Assembly (NCBI GenBank): GCA_023415655.1
Contig: JAEZKD010000170.1
Span: 1-10,665, forward strand
Source: Bacillota bacterium
GTDB taxonomy: Bacteria; Bacillota; Clostridia; Lachnospirales; Lachnospiraceae
DNA length: 10,665 nucleotides
Direction: 5' to 3'
This document shows positions 1 through 7,023 of this stretch, in pieces. The notes below the pieces were generated by a model that was given only the letters and a program-made list of their open reading frames with translations, was not told the DNA's origin and made no database searches. The number at the start of each line of letters is the position of its first letter. Position 1 is the first letter of the stretch. The position numbers and the translations under genes were made by a program.

Positions 1-14
1 ATCTATAAAATTTT

Positions 15-1358
15 TTAATCATGATATCTAATCTTTTTTGGTTCATCGATATATAACCAATTAACCTTTTTATAATAGAAGAGAAAAGCAACCGTACTTA
101 AAAACCAAGTGAGTGGATATGCCCAGAAAATCACTCGAATATCTTTTATCCTATCCACTATGATTGTGATATAACTAATACGTATCCCACACCAACATAC
201 AAGCATAACAATCATAGGTATCGTTGATTTTCCAGCTCCTCGTAATACACTCGCTAAGCAATGAGATAAGGCAAGTAAGAAGTAAAACAAAGCCTCTGTC
301 CTTGCTTGCATCACACCAATTTCAATCACTTCAGGCTGGTCATTGAATAATCGAATGAATAATGGTGCGAAAATCCATAATATTGCGCCCACCGTTTCTG
401 CTAATAAGGCACCGGTTAAGATTCCAAAACGCGCTCCTTTTTTGACTCGCTCATAATTTCTCGCACCGATATTTTGACCAATAAATGTCGTTAATGCAAC
501 CGTAAAGCTACTAATTGGTAAAAATACAAAGCCCTCCAATTTAAAATAACTTCCACATCCAGCCATCGCAATTGAACCAAACTTATTAATATTGGACTGA
601 ACGATGACGTTCGCAAAGCCGATGACAGAATTTTGGACTCCCGTTGGTATCCCCAACTTTAATATCTTAACGAGCATTTTTTTATGGATTCGGATATGGT
701 TGAGTTCGACTTTATGGACACCCTCAACCTTCATCAGTTTCCTGAATGAAAGAATCGCACTCACAAATTGTGATATTACGGTAGCAATTGCTGCACCACT
801 AACACCAAAGCCAAACACTGCAACGAATAATAAATCTAATACTACATTGATGATGGCTGATGTGATCAAATAATAAAGTGGATGTTTACTATCCCCAACT
901 GCTTGGAAGATCCCCATACACGTATTGTACATAACAATACCAATACCACCTGCAAAATACAATCGGAAATATGTAATAGAATCTGGTAGCACATCTTTTG
1001 GTGTTTTCATCAGATTCAATAAAAATGGAGTCAGTCCCATACCTAGTACTGTAATCACGATACCTGCAACTAACCCAAAGGCAATCGTTGTATGCACTGC
1101 TATTCTAACTTTTTTCACATTTTTCTCACCAAAATAGCGAGCAATTACAACACCAGCTCCAACAAATATGCCACTGATAAAACCAGTAATTAAAAAAATT
1201 AAGCTACCTGAGGAACTAACTGCTGCAAGTGCATTCTTACCTAGAAAATTCCCTACAACGAGGGAATCGGCAATATTATATAACTGTTGAAATAAATTGC
1301 CCAAAAAGATTGGCATTGCAAATAAAATGATTTTTTTTGATATTTTTCCTTCGGTCAA
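15..1358 (-). CDS. MATE family multidrug/toxin efflux transporter
   Basis: This 447-residue protein is a polytopic inner-membrane antiporter of the MATE family, which exports cationic drugs or metabolites using a sodium or proton gradient. About twelve hydrophobic segments run through the whole length. The N-terminus carries the family signature: a short polar start, then IILFAMPIFLGNLFQQLYN followed by a segment with D31 and 'VVGNFLG'. The second half repeats the layout (KLGIPTGVQNS near residue 235), as expected for the two-lobe MATE fold, and the length is normal. The start is TTG: an AGGAAGG Shine-Dalgarno lies 8 nt upstream and no in-frame ATG occurs before an upstream stop. It stands apart from its neighbours with a 292-nt leader region containing candidate promoters, so it is probably a single-gene unit. 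The substrate cannot be told from sequence. Confidence 0.95.
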   Translation of the reverse strand: MTEGKISKKIILFAMPIFLGNLFQQLYNIADSLVVGNFLGKNALAAVSSSGSLIFLITGFISGIFVGAGVVIARYFGEKNVKKVRIAVHTTIAFGLVAGIVITVLGMGLTPFLLNLMKTPKDVLPDSITYFRLYFAGGIGIVMYNTCMGIFQAVGDSKHPLYYLITSAIINVVLDLLFVAVFGFGVSGAAIATVISQFVSAILSFRKLMKVEGVHKVELNHIRIHKKMLVKILKLGIPTGVQNSVIGFANVIVQSNINKFGSIAMAGCGSYFKLEGFVFLPISSFTVALTTFIGQNIGARNYERVKKGARFGILTGALLAETVGAILWIFAPLFIRLFNDQPEVIEIGVMQARTEALFYFLLALSHCLASVLRGAGKSTIPMIVMLVCWCGIRISYITIIVDRIKDIRVIFWAYPLTWFLSTVAFLFYYKKVNWLYIDEPKKIRYHD

Positions 1359-1410
1359 TGTCTTTACCTTCCTGTACGTTTCACATAATATGTATATCTA
1401 TTAGATTGAA

Positions 1411-1439
1411 AACATATCCATGCGCTTATCCATAGTCAA
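1411..1439 (-). promoter_or_regulatory. Candidate promoter for the MATE gene
   Basis: On the minus strand, TTGACT is followed after 17 nt by TATGTT. This gives a predicted transcript start about 45 nt before the TTG start codon of the transporter. The -35 matches consensus at 5 of 6 positions and the -10 at 4 of 6. It competes with the upstream candidate at 1567-1595; transcript mapping would decide between them. Confidence 0.4.
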
Positions 1440-1566
1440 ATACTTCGCAATCATGTTCTCTGCTTTACTAAGATAGCACTTTCGTTCTTACATTTCAATC
1501 TAAATTATCTAGACTTTAAAGATCGAACAAATGTAAAAACTTCTGTGATAAATATACTTACGAAGA

Positions 1567-1595
1567 TATATAGGTCATTTTGGTTTTTGTCTCAA
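1567..1595 (-). promoter_or_regulatory. Alternative upstream promoter for the MATE gene
   Basis: On the minus strand, TTGAGA, a 17-nt spacer and TATATA form a sigma-A-like promoter in the 292-nt gap between the acetyltransferase and the transporter. If used, it would give a leader of about 200 nt, in which I saw no convincing riboswitch or attenuator structure. Confidence 0.35.
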
Positions 1596-1650
1596 AGTCA
1601 ACCTACCTCACTCATTGTATAAGCTATTCTTCCACTTCTATAGTAAGTTA

Positions 1651-2331
1651 TCAAAACAACCAATACATTCGCTCTCTTGATATCGAAAGTCCTAGTTTTT
1701 CTTGAAGCTTTAATGAGCTTTCATTCATTACCTCAACCTGACAAAATGGTATTAATCCCTGTTCTAACATATAATTAATCATTGTTTCTTCTAACTCTTG
1801 ACCAAACCCATTTCTTCGATACTGTGGTAAGATTTCTAGAAGTCCCATACTACCTTCTAAGTGCTGGCCCACAAAACCGACCATCTGTTCCTGATAGTAA
1901 CCGATAAAAAGTTCTCCACGACGAATGATATGCTTTAACTCCACTTCTGATAGTACCTTATAAAATTCTGCAATAACTTCATAATCCTCTAGAGAAGCAA
2001 CTCTTATTTGAAGCCTTTTGTTTGAACTTATAGGATTTGTTCCCATGTAGACTGCTTGATAGCATTCAAGTTCAGGCAAGAGACCATATCGCTCACTAGC
2101 AAACTTAGCAATCTCTTTCTGAAATAAATTCATCAAGGAATAGTTACGATGTTCATATTTTTTTAGCCATTCCTTACCTGTTTCAGGATTGTCCGTTGTT
2201 AGCATAAATGTATTACTTCTCATATCTCGTAAAAATATTCCTTGCTCATTTTCTTCTAAAATTTCAGCTGTGCCACGTTTTATGACTTGAATCATTCCAG
2301 CATATAATATGTAATTTGATTCTAAATACAA
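1651..2331 (-). CDS. GNAT family N-acetyltransferase with a family-specific N-terminal domain
   Basis: This 226-residue protein has a C-terminal GNAT fold (about residues 107-226) that transfers an acetyl group from acetyl-CoA to an unknown amine. Motif A, which binds the CoA pyrophosphate, is visible as QYRRNGFG (170-177), preceded by the beta-strand SMGLLEILP. The segment NESSLKLQEKLGL (203-215) matches motif B. Residues 13-100 (MIQVIKRGTAEI onward) are not GNAT core and look like a separate N-terminal domain seen in a subset of Firmicute GNAT proteins. The start is TTG with GGTGGTG just upstream; the frame is closed by a stop a few codons earlier. The alternative is ATG at 2295 (residue 13), which lacks a ribosome site. 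It lies 32 nt after the phosphoesterase gene and is probably co-transcribed with it. Confidence 0.85.
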   Translation of the reverse strand: MYLESNYILYAGMIQVIKRGTAEILEENEQGIFLRDMRSNTFMLTTDNPETGKEWLKKYEHRNYSLMNLFQKEIAKFASERYGLLPELECYQAVYMGTNPISSNKRLQIRVASLEDYEVIAEFYKVLSEVELKHIIRRGELFIGYYQEQMVGFVGQHLEGSMGLLEILPQYRRNGFGQELEETMINYMLEQGLIPFCQVEVMNESSLKLQEKLGLSISRERMYWLF

Positions 2332-2363
2332 TTTATCACCACCAGTTTTTTATCCTTTTTTTC

Positions 2364-2915
2364 TTACCTTTGTTTTAAGTCATACCGAGCAACTAACTTT
2401 TTAGGATTTTCATATACTTCAAGTGCTTCAATACTGCCTTTAATCACACAAAAATCATCTCTAAGTTTATCAAATATCAAATTAAACTCTTGTTTGTTGC
2501 AGATTGTAATCGTCGAATGAAACACTGGATGCTTACACATTACTGTGTAAGCCCAACCATAATCACCTGAAAATTCATCTAATATCTCATGATAACCATA
2601 ATAAAAATTAGTCAGTTCCAAAGAATTCGTAGGTGTCGCATATATAACATCTGTATCATGTTGTTTTCCATGTGAAAACACACCCAGTGAACAAAAACAA
2701 ATCTCTATGGTAGCATTTCGGGAAGCATATTCAGATACCCATTCACATAATACTTTGATGTCTACATCTTCATAAGCTGCGATTGTAATATGCGGAGGCC
2801 AAGCTGTCGCATTGTCATAGGTTGTATTTTGTAACTTGGATGCCTCTACTTTCCATTTTTCAAGCATAGAATTTGTCTTTTCATCAAATCGTGCAACTAC
2901 AACATGCTTTTGCAT
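2364..2915 (-). CDS. 2H phosphoesterase / 2'-5' RNA ligase-like protein
   Basis: This 183-residue cytoplasmic protein belongs to the 2H (LigT-like) superfamily. It carries the two diagnostic HxT/S motifs, HIT at residues 42-44 and HST at 133-135, each within a hydrophobic strand (PHITIAAY and FHSTITIC). Proteins of this family hydrolyse or form 2'-5' or cyclic phosphodiester bonds in RNA or nucleotides, with the two histidines as acid and base. The spacing of about 90 residues and the total length fit the family. The actual substrate is unknown. The start has a GGAGGT ribosome site 7 nt upstream, and a near-consensus promoter lies about 110 nt further up. It is the first gene of a probable two-gene unit with the GNAT gene 32 nt downstream. 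Confidence 0.85.
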   Translation of the reverse strand: MQKHVVVARFDEKTNSMLEKWKVEASKLQNTTYDNATAWPPHITIAAYEDVDIKVLCEWVSEYASRNATIEICFCSLGVFSHGKQHDTDVIYATPTNSLELTNFYYGYHEILDEFSGDYGWAYTVMCKHPVFHSTITICNKQEFNLIFDKLRDDFCVIKGSIEALEVYENPKKLVARYDLKQR

Positions 2916-3032
2916 TTACTCTACCTCCAAATAATAATTGCTTTATATCTCTTATCCTTATCTAGCACTGATTGATAGATAATCAAAAATGAATGAACAT
3001 TGACATCAAAGTCTAAACAAACATTTTCCTTA

Positions 3033-3062
3033 ATTATACAATTCATAATTATCAGAAGTCAA
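3033..3062 (-). promoter_or_regulatory. Strong sigma-A-like promoter for the 2H phosphoesterase-GNAT unit
   Basis: On the minus strand, TTGACT, an 18-nt spacer and a perfect TATAAT are seen. The predicted transcript start is near 3026, which leaves a leader of about 110 nt before the phosphoesterase ATG. It lies just past the terminator of the preceding gene, as expected for a new transcription unit. Confidence 0.7.
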
Positions 3063-3097
3063 ATACAATGGATTCTATGTAAAACTTAATACAATAT

Positions 3098-3121
3098 GGG
3101 CTACCAAATCCTTGGTAGCCC
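3098..3121 (-). terminator. Intrinsic terminator after the DUF4097-type gene
   Basis: A perfect 10-bp stem (GGGCTACCAA paired with TTGGTAGCCC) closes a 4-nt loop, 8 nt past the stop codon of the DUF4097-type gene on the minus strand. The tail (ATATTGTATTAAGTTTTA) is only moderately T-rich, but the stem is strong. It closes the two-component block and separates it from the next promoter. Confidence 0.8.
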
Positions 3122-3129
3122 AACATTCC

Positions 3130-4356
3130 TTATTTTAAAAATGTGATATCAATATCACCTATAGCACTTCCAATACTAATTTTCCTCTCTCCTGAGTTCT
3201 TTGCCTTATACGCTATCATATGACTCACATCATCAACTACAATTTTGCCTATGGACACTGTTATATCATACGAATAATCCCTTGGCTCTCCTACCAAATT
3301 AAGATTAACATCTCCAGTAGCAATTCCTAAGTTGAAACGATACAAATCTGCATTTTCCATCGTAATGTCCCCTACTGCTAAGGAAATGCTTACATCATTC
3401 ATATTAACATCCTTAAAATGAACATTACCGGTTGCTACTGACACGGTTGTATCATTAGATTTGATTCCTATTACCTGCACTTCTCCACAGTCATTGGCAA
3501 TTTCAAGCTTTTCTAGGTTTGTATTTTCTGGTACGGTTATGGTAAGTGTTCCTGATTTTGTGATGTTCTTATCTGTCGTATCATAGTTAATAGCAAGCTT
3601 ACCATTCTCATTCGCATAGGTTAACTCTTGTTGTTGCCCATAAAATGTACCATTCACTGCAAATACCTTACCAAGAACGACCTCAACATCAACCTTCCCC
3701 TCTAAAGAAAGATCGATCTTTGAAAATGAATCAATATCATATTCATGTATCTTCTTCTCGATCATGCTAGAATTAGTTGAGAGCAGTGTCCACACAGTGG
3801 AATTTACATCATCAGCTTCATAAAGCTTTAGATCGATGACTTCTCCAGTCACTCCATTAATCTGTAACTCAAGTCTTTTGCTATTACTTAGGTTCATGGT
3901 TGCTTGATAATATTTAACCTTCGACGCACTGTTTGCAGTGAACGTGATTGCCTGATTGGATTCATAGGAAGGTATCTTTTGTGCCTCTTTCCATACGATT
4001 TCTGCTGCTTGTTCCAAGGAAATTGTAAAACCATCCGTTGATCCACTTTCTAAGACTATCTGTTCACTTGGGCTGACACTATTCTTCCCTCTATCGTCAG
4101 CGTCCTTCTTATTGCTACTTCCAATTTCACTTAACTTAAGATCATTCTCTAATCCATTACTACTAGTTTGTGCCATCGAATCGCCATTGTTATCATTCTT
4201 TGTACTTTCGTCAGTATACTCTACCTTCGATAGGCTTCTTTTTTCTACCTTTTCATACCCACCATCAAGCCCATTCAGTGTCACTACTAAAATAAAAAGT
4301 CCAATGAATACGATTCCACTTGCTACGATACCTGTGATTAACTTATTTTTTTTCAT
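3130..4356 (-). CDS. Membrane-anchored protein with PepSY-like and DUF4097-type beta-repeat domains
   Basis: This 408-residue protein has one N-terminal membrane segment (about 7-27), a polar low-complexity linker (about 30-105), a PepSY-like domain (about 108-182, ending in the typical GVTGEVIDLKLYE) and a C-terminal repetitive beta domain (about 205-408) of the DUF4097/adhesin-like kind. The C-terminal part repeats a short unit with a [AS]-x-G-[DNK] turn, seen at ATGN (308), AVGD (327), ATGD (346), SIGK (368) and AIGD (398), as expected for a beta-solenoid. By topology most of it lies outside the membrane. An AAGGAGG ribosome site is 8 nt before ATG. It follows the sensor kinase gene and carries a copy of the box found before the regulator gene, so it is probably controlled by that system. 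It may be an accessory or envelope-stress protein; its molecular role is unknown. Confidence 0.8.
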   Translation of the reverse strand: MKKNKLITGIVASGIVFIGLFILVVTLNGLDGGYEKVEKRSLSKVEYTDESTKNDNNGDSMAQTSSNGLENDLKLSEIGSSNKKDADDRGKNSVSPSEQIVLESGSTDGFTISLEQAAEIVWKEAQKIPSYESNQAITFTANSASKVKYYQATMNLSNSKRLELQINGVTGEVIDLKLYEADDVNSTVWTLLSTNSSMIEKKIHEYDIDSFSKIDLSLEGKVDVEVVLGKVFAVNGTFYGQQQELTYANENGKLAINYDTTDKNITKSGTLTITVPENTNLEKLEIANDCGEVQVIGIKSNDTTVSVATGNVHFKDVNMNDVSISLAVGDITMENADLYRFNLGIATGDVNLNLVGEPRDYSYDITVSIGKIVVDDVSHMIAYKAKNSGERKISIGSAIGDIDITFLK

Positions 4357-4413
4357 CTTTCCTTCCTCCTTTGCAATAACAGAATAACCTGACTATGTTA
4401 TTACATTTCAATC

Positions 4414-4442
4414 AAAAAGTAATCAAGTCGTAAAATAAATGG
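4414..4442 (-). promoter_or_regulatory. Candidate response-regulator box before the DUF4097-type gene
   Basis: Twenty-four of 29 positions are identical to the element at 6561-6589 upstream of the response regulator gene. On the minus strand it reads TTTTACGACTT-GATTACTTTTT, two half-sites centred on TTAC at 11-bp spacing, the layout used by OmpR/PhoB-family regulators. It overlaps the last codons and stop of the sensor kinase gene and lies about 60-85 nt before the ATG of the DUF4097-type gene. A weak -10 (TAATAA near 4398-4403) lies 17 nt past a TTGATT. The function is inferred from the duplication and the half-site pattern. Confidence 0.55.
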
Positions 4443-5820
4443 AAACCGTAGTTCCTTCTCCAAGTTCAGAGTCGATATTGATTTGTCCCTTGTGATACTC
4501 AATCACCTGCTTACACAACGAAAGACCTAAACCAACTCCACCATTCTTTCTACTTCTCATCTTATCCACACGATAAAATGGTTCTAATACCTTATTTAAT
4601 TCACTCTTGTCCATCCCGATACCATTATCCTTGATTTGAATTAGAGTCCCATTCAGATATTTTAGAAATTTAACTTCTATATTCCCACCATCCTCTGAGG
4701 CCCTCATTGCATTCTCAATGAGATTCGAAAGCAACATCTCAATCATCTCTTTGTTACAGTTCATACACTCTGTCTCACTTAAGAAAGTGAGCGAAATCTC
4801 TCTCTGAGCAACTCGTAAATCAAATAAATATTTCATATTCTTAATCAAATCGCTCACCTTAACTTCCTGATATTCAATATGTTCTTCTCGAATGCGTGCC
4901 ATCATAAGTAAGGTCGTAACTAGTTTATTCAATCGATTGATCTCTAATGATGTATTATGTAGAACTTCATATCGTTCTTCCTCACTTACCTTTGCCATAC
5001 TTAAATACTGGATATATCCGTGAATTGCCGTCAATGGCGTTTTCAGTTCATGTGCCATATTATCAACTAGCATTTTTCGATGATTGCTTTCATTTTTTAG
5101 TGCTTCTATCTTCTCTTTTATGCTCTGACTCATTTTATTAAATTGCTCCGCAAGCTCGCCTAACTCATCCTTCGAATTAATCTGAACACTCTCACTATAG
5201 TTCCCCGAAGTAATATTTTTTGTGACCGCCGATAATATACTGAGTGGTTTCATAATCCTTTTAATACTTAACCATAATACCACGGCTAGAACTAGCATAA
5301 ATGCAATATCTATAATTATGGTGATCTTAATCATATTACTTTTTGAATCTAGCAAATATTGAATGGAGGAAGCTACCACAATAGTATAGGATTGATTAGG
5401 TTTTGGTAATTTACTAGACACAAATAAATACGTCTGTCCATTGACTTCCCTCATCAAAATATTTTGACTGAGCTCATCAACCTCGAGCTCTTTTCGTTCT
5501 CCCAGGATTAACAATTGACTATCGCTAAACAAATTCCCGTTATTCCATAATTCGAGATAAATACCTTGGTCCATATAGTAATCCTGATAAATTGAAAAGT
5601 TATTGCTGATGGCATCATAAGTTAGCGTACCACTCCCTTGCATACTATTTAGATCTCTAGCAAAAGAAGAACATATGAATTGTTGGTCTACAGCTGCACG
5701 ATCTTTTACATTTTTTAATTCTTCACGAAAGCTTAATTGAACTACAAGAAAAACCGCAACATTTAAGAAAACTACCGATATAGTGAGTGTCAAAATAAAT
5801 ATCTTTTGCCAAACCTTCAT
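4423..5820 (-). CDS. Two-component sensor histidine kinase (HAMP-HisKA-HATPase)
   Basis: This 465-residue membrane sensor kinase autophosphorylates and passes phosphate to the regulator encoded just before it. It has a first membrane span (about 8-29), an extracellular domain of about 135 residues, a second span (about 164-185), a HAMP linker (about 186-240), a HisKA domain with the phospho-acceptor H257 in MAHELKTP, and a HATPase domain with N-box (N366/N370), G1 box DNGIGM (398-403) and G2 box GVGLGLSL (428-435). All catalytic boxes are intact. The start is 3 nt past the regulator stop, with TGGAGG inside the end of that gene, so the two are translationally coupled. The extracellular part has no sensor domain that I recognise, so the signal is unknown. 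Its 3' end overlaps the candidate regulator box. Confidence 0.95.
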   Translation of the reverse strand: MKVWQKIFILTLTISVVFLNVAVFLVVQLSFREELKNVKDRAAVDQQFICSSFARDLNSMQGSGTLTYDAISNNFSIYQDYYMDQGIYLELWNNGNLFSDSQLLILGERKELEVDELSQNILMREVNGQTYLFVSSKLPKPNQSYTIVVASSIQYLLDSKSNMIKITIIIDIAFMLVLAVVLWLSIKRIMKPLSILSAVTKNITSGNYSESVQINSKDELGELAEQFNKMSQSIKEKIEALKNESNHRKMLVDNMAHELKTPLTAIHGYIQYLSMAKVSEEERYEVLHNTSLEINRLNKLVTTLLMMARIREEHIEYQEVKVSDLIKNMKYLFDLRVAQREISLTFLSETECMNCNKEMIEMLLSNLIENAMRASEDGGNIEVKFLKYLNGTLIQIKDNGIGMDKSELNKVLEPFYRVDKMRSRKNGGVGLGLSLCKQVIEYHKGQINIDSELGEGTTVSIYFTT

Positions 5821-5823
5821 TGC

Positions 5824-6471
5824 TTAGACCTCCAGACGATACCCTAATTTATAGACAGTCTTGATTGATTGCTCCAATGATAATTTTTTTCGTAGTTTTT
5901 GTATATGTACATCTACAGTTTTGGTATCCCCATAAAAATCGTATCCCCAGGCTTTTTCAATCAAGGTATCTCTACTTAACGCTAGGTTCTTATTTATCAC
6001 AAGTACCTCTAAAAGGTTGAATTCTTGAGGTGTTAAGTCCACGGGACATCCATCTTTTTTTACAACCTTACTCGATAAGTTAATCTCCACACCATTTACA
6101 ATTGTGACATCTTCATTGATTTTATGTCTTCTAAGAACTATGTTAATTCTTGCGATTAGCTCAAGCATCTCAAATGGCTTTACAAGATAGTCCTCCGCTC
6201 CTGAAGTTAAGCCATGAACCTTATCCTCAATACTGTCCTTTGCTGTAATAAATATCGTAGGAACTCCCTGAATCTGCTCCATCACTTCAAAGCCAGAATA
6301 AAATGGCATCATGACATCCAAAAGAATCAAATCGTATGGATTCTTCTTAATCTTATCCATCGCTTCTTTTCCATCATAAGCTTGATCCACTTGATGACCA
6401 ACCATCACAAGATTTCTTTTCATCATATCATTAATCATTTCTTCATCATCAACAATTAAAATACGCGCCAT
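5824..6471 (-). CDS. OmpR/PhoB-family response regulator
   Basis: This 215-residue cytoplasmic transcription factor has a complete receiver domain (1-118) and a winged-helix DNA-binding domain (about 122-215). The acidic pocket is D8/D9, the phospho-acceptor is D52 in LLDVMMP, and the switch residues are T76 and K98 (LVKPF). The C-terminal part shows the family's LTPQEFNLLEVL, the recognition region VDVHIQKLRKKL and the final hairpin KTVYKLGYRLEV. It is first in the unit with the sensor kinase. The ribosome site is weak (AAAGG, rather far upstream), which may keep expression low. A promoter and a candidate autoregulatory box lie about 80-110 nt upstream. Confidence 0.97.
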   Translation of the reverse strand: MARILIVDDEEMINDMMKRNLVMVGHQVDQAYDGKEAMDKIKKNPYDLILLDVMMPFYSGFEVMEQIQGVPTIFITAKDSIEDKVHGLTSGAEDYLVKPFEMLELIARINIVLRRHKINEDVTIVNGVEINLSSKVVKKDGCPVDLTPQEFNLLEVLVINKNLALSRDTLIEKAWGYDFYGDTKTVDVHIQKLRKKLSLEQSIKTVYKLGYRLEV

Positions 6472-6550
6472 ACTATAACCATACCTTTCCAGATATCTTC
6501 AACTTTGTGCTAATCCATCGACTGACAACCAATTGATGTATTTATCATTG

Positions 6551-6589
6551 ATTATACACGAAAAGGTTATGAAGTTGTAAAATAATTGG
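6551..6589 (-). promoter_or_regulatory. Promoter and candidate autoregulatory box of the two-component operon
   Basis: On the minus strand a perfect TATAAT (6551-6556) gives a predicted start near 6544 and a leader of about 73 nt. Where a -35 would lie, the best hexamer (TTACAA) is poor. That position is instead covered by TTTTACAACTT-CATAACCTTTT (6561-6582), two half-sites at 11-bp spacing. The element recurs with 24 of 29 identities before the DUF4097-type gene. A weak -35 replaced by an activator site is the usual design for phosphorylated OmpR/PhoB-type activators, so positive autoregulation is inferred. Confidence 0.6.
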
Positions 6590-6628
6590 ATTCTTTTACT
6601 GAATTTATATGCATTTCTTTCTTATTAC

Positions 6629-6658
6629 ACAAGCAAGAAAATATACAAGCAAGAAAAT
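6629..6658. repeat. Two perfect 14-bp direct repeats
   Basis: ACAAGCAAGAAAAT occurs at 6629-6642 and again at 6645-6658, a 16-bp period. The pair lies between the small-protein terminator and the two-component promoter, about 40-70 bp upstream of the candidate regulator box. It may be a protein-binding site or a simple local duplication. Confidence 0.6.
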
Positions 6659-6684
6659 TGCAATACATTTACTAGTACATAAAA

Positions 6685-6723
6685 ACTCTCAAAAGCATTC
6701 TGTTTAAAGATGCTTTTGAGAGT
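6685..6723 (-). terminator. Intrinsic terminator after the small membrane protein gene
   Basis: A perfect 14-bp stem (ACTCTCAAAAGCAT paired with ATGCTTTTGAGAGT) encloses an 11-nt loop. On the minus strand the stem runs into TTTTTATG, an intrinsic-terminator tail. It lies 65 nt past the stop of the 44-residue gene. The plus-strand reading has no T-run, so it is one-directional. Confidence 0.85.
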
Positions 6724-6788
6724 TCATAAAAAGCTCGGGACGGGCTAATTTACCTTTTAATAAAATACAATGCACTCATGATCTAAAA

Positions 6789-6923
6789 TCAGCTATTCTT
6801 TCGAATATATACTTGTAACGCTTTTATCATAGTTAACATGGTAAAAATCGCAACAACAATGAGGGTAACATTTAAAACTTGCATTAAAACTGCATAAAAT
6901 GATATAACTGAATATTGATACAT
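6789..6923 (-). CDS. Small single-span membrane protein (44 aa), function unknown
   Basis: This short gene encodes 44 residues starting MYQYSVISFYAV and ending KALQVYIRKNS before TGA. Support comes from a strong ribosome site (AGAGGAG, 6 nt before ATG) and from a coherent protein. It has a hydrophobic stretch of about 20-24 residues (roughly 9-32, containing VLNVTLIVVAIFTML) followed by a short basic tail (K, R, K). A perfect terminator follows 65 nt downstream. The positive C-terminal tail predicts one span with the C-terminus in the cytoplasm. It lies 100 nt after the lipoprotein gene and before the two-component operon, and could be co-transcribed with the lipoprotein, since no terminator separates them. 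I do not recognise a characterised family. It could be a regulator of a membrane partner or a small orphan; a toxin role is not supported, since no antitoxin or antisense RNA is visible. Confidence 0.7.
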   Translation of the reverse strand: MYQYSVISFYAVLMQVLNVTLIVVAIFTMLTMIKALQVYIRKNS

Positions 6924-7023
6924 CGATTTCTCCTCTCATTTTAAATTTAATGTAATAATCAATCTAAGCTATTAGCAACAAGCAACCGGGCACAGTCACC
7001 TAGATGATGATGAATTCTCCTTT

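Noticed and set aside
604..1137. Plus-strand open frames opposite the MATE gene
   Set aside because: They lie wholly inside the transporter on the other strand, lack ribosome sites and encode no coherent domain.
1401..1454. 17-residue minus-strand frame in the MATE leader
   Set aside because: It has no convincing ribosome site and overlaps a likely promoter (1411-1439). The open stretch upstream of its ATG hints at a gene remnant, but that is too little to claim.
2956..2980. Inverted repeat TATCTA...TAGATA in the leader of the 2H phosphoesterase gene
   Set aside because: Six base pairs of A/T-rich sequence with an 11-nt loop can arise by chance at this base composition.
6964..6999. 11-residue GTG-start peptide after the lipoprotein gene
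   Set aside because: The only ribosome-like site is too far from the GTG, and nothing supports translation.
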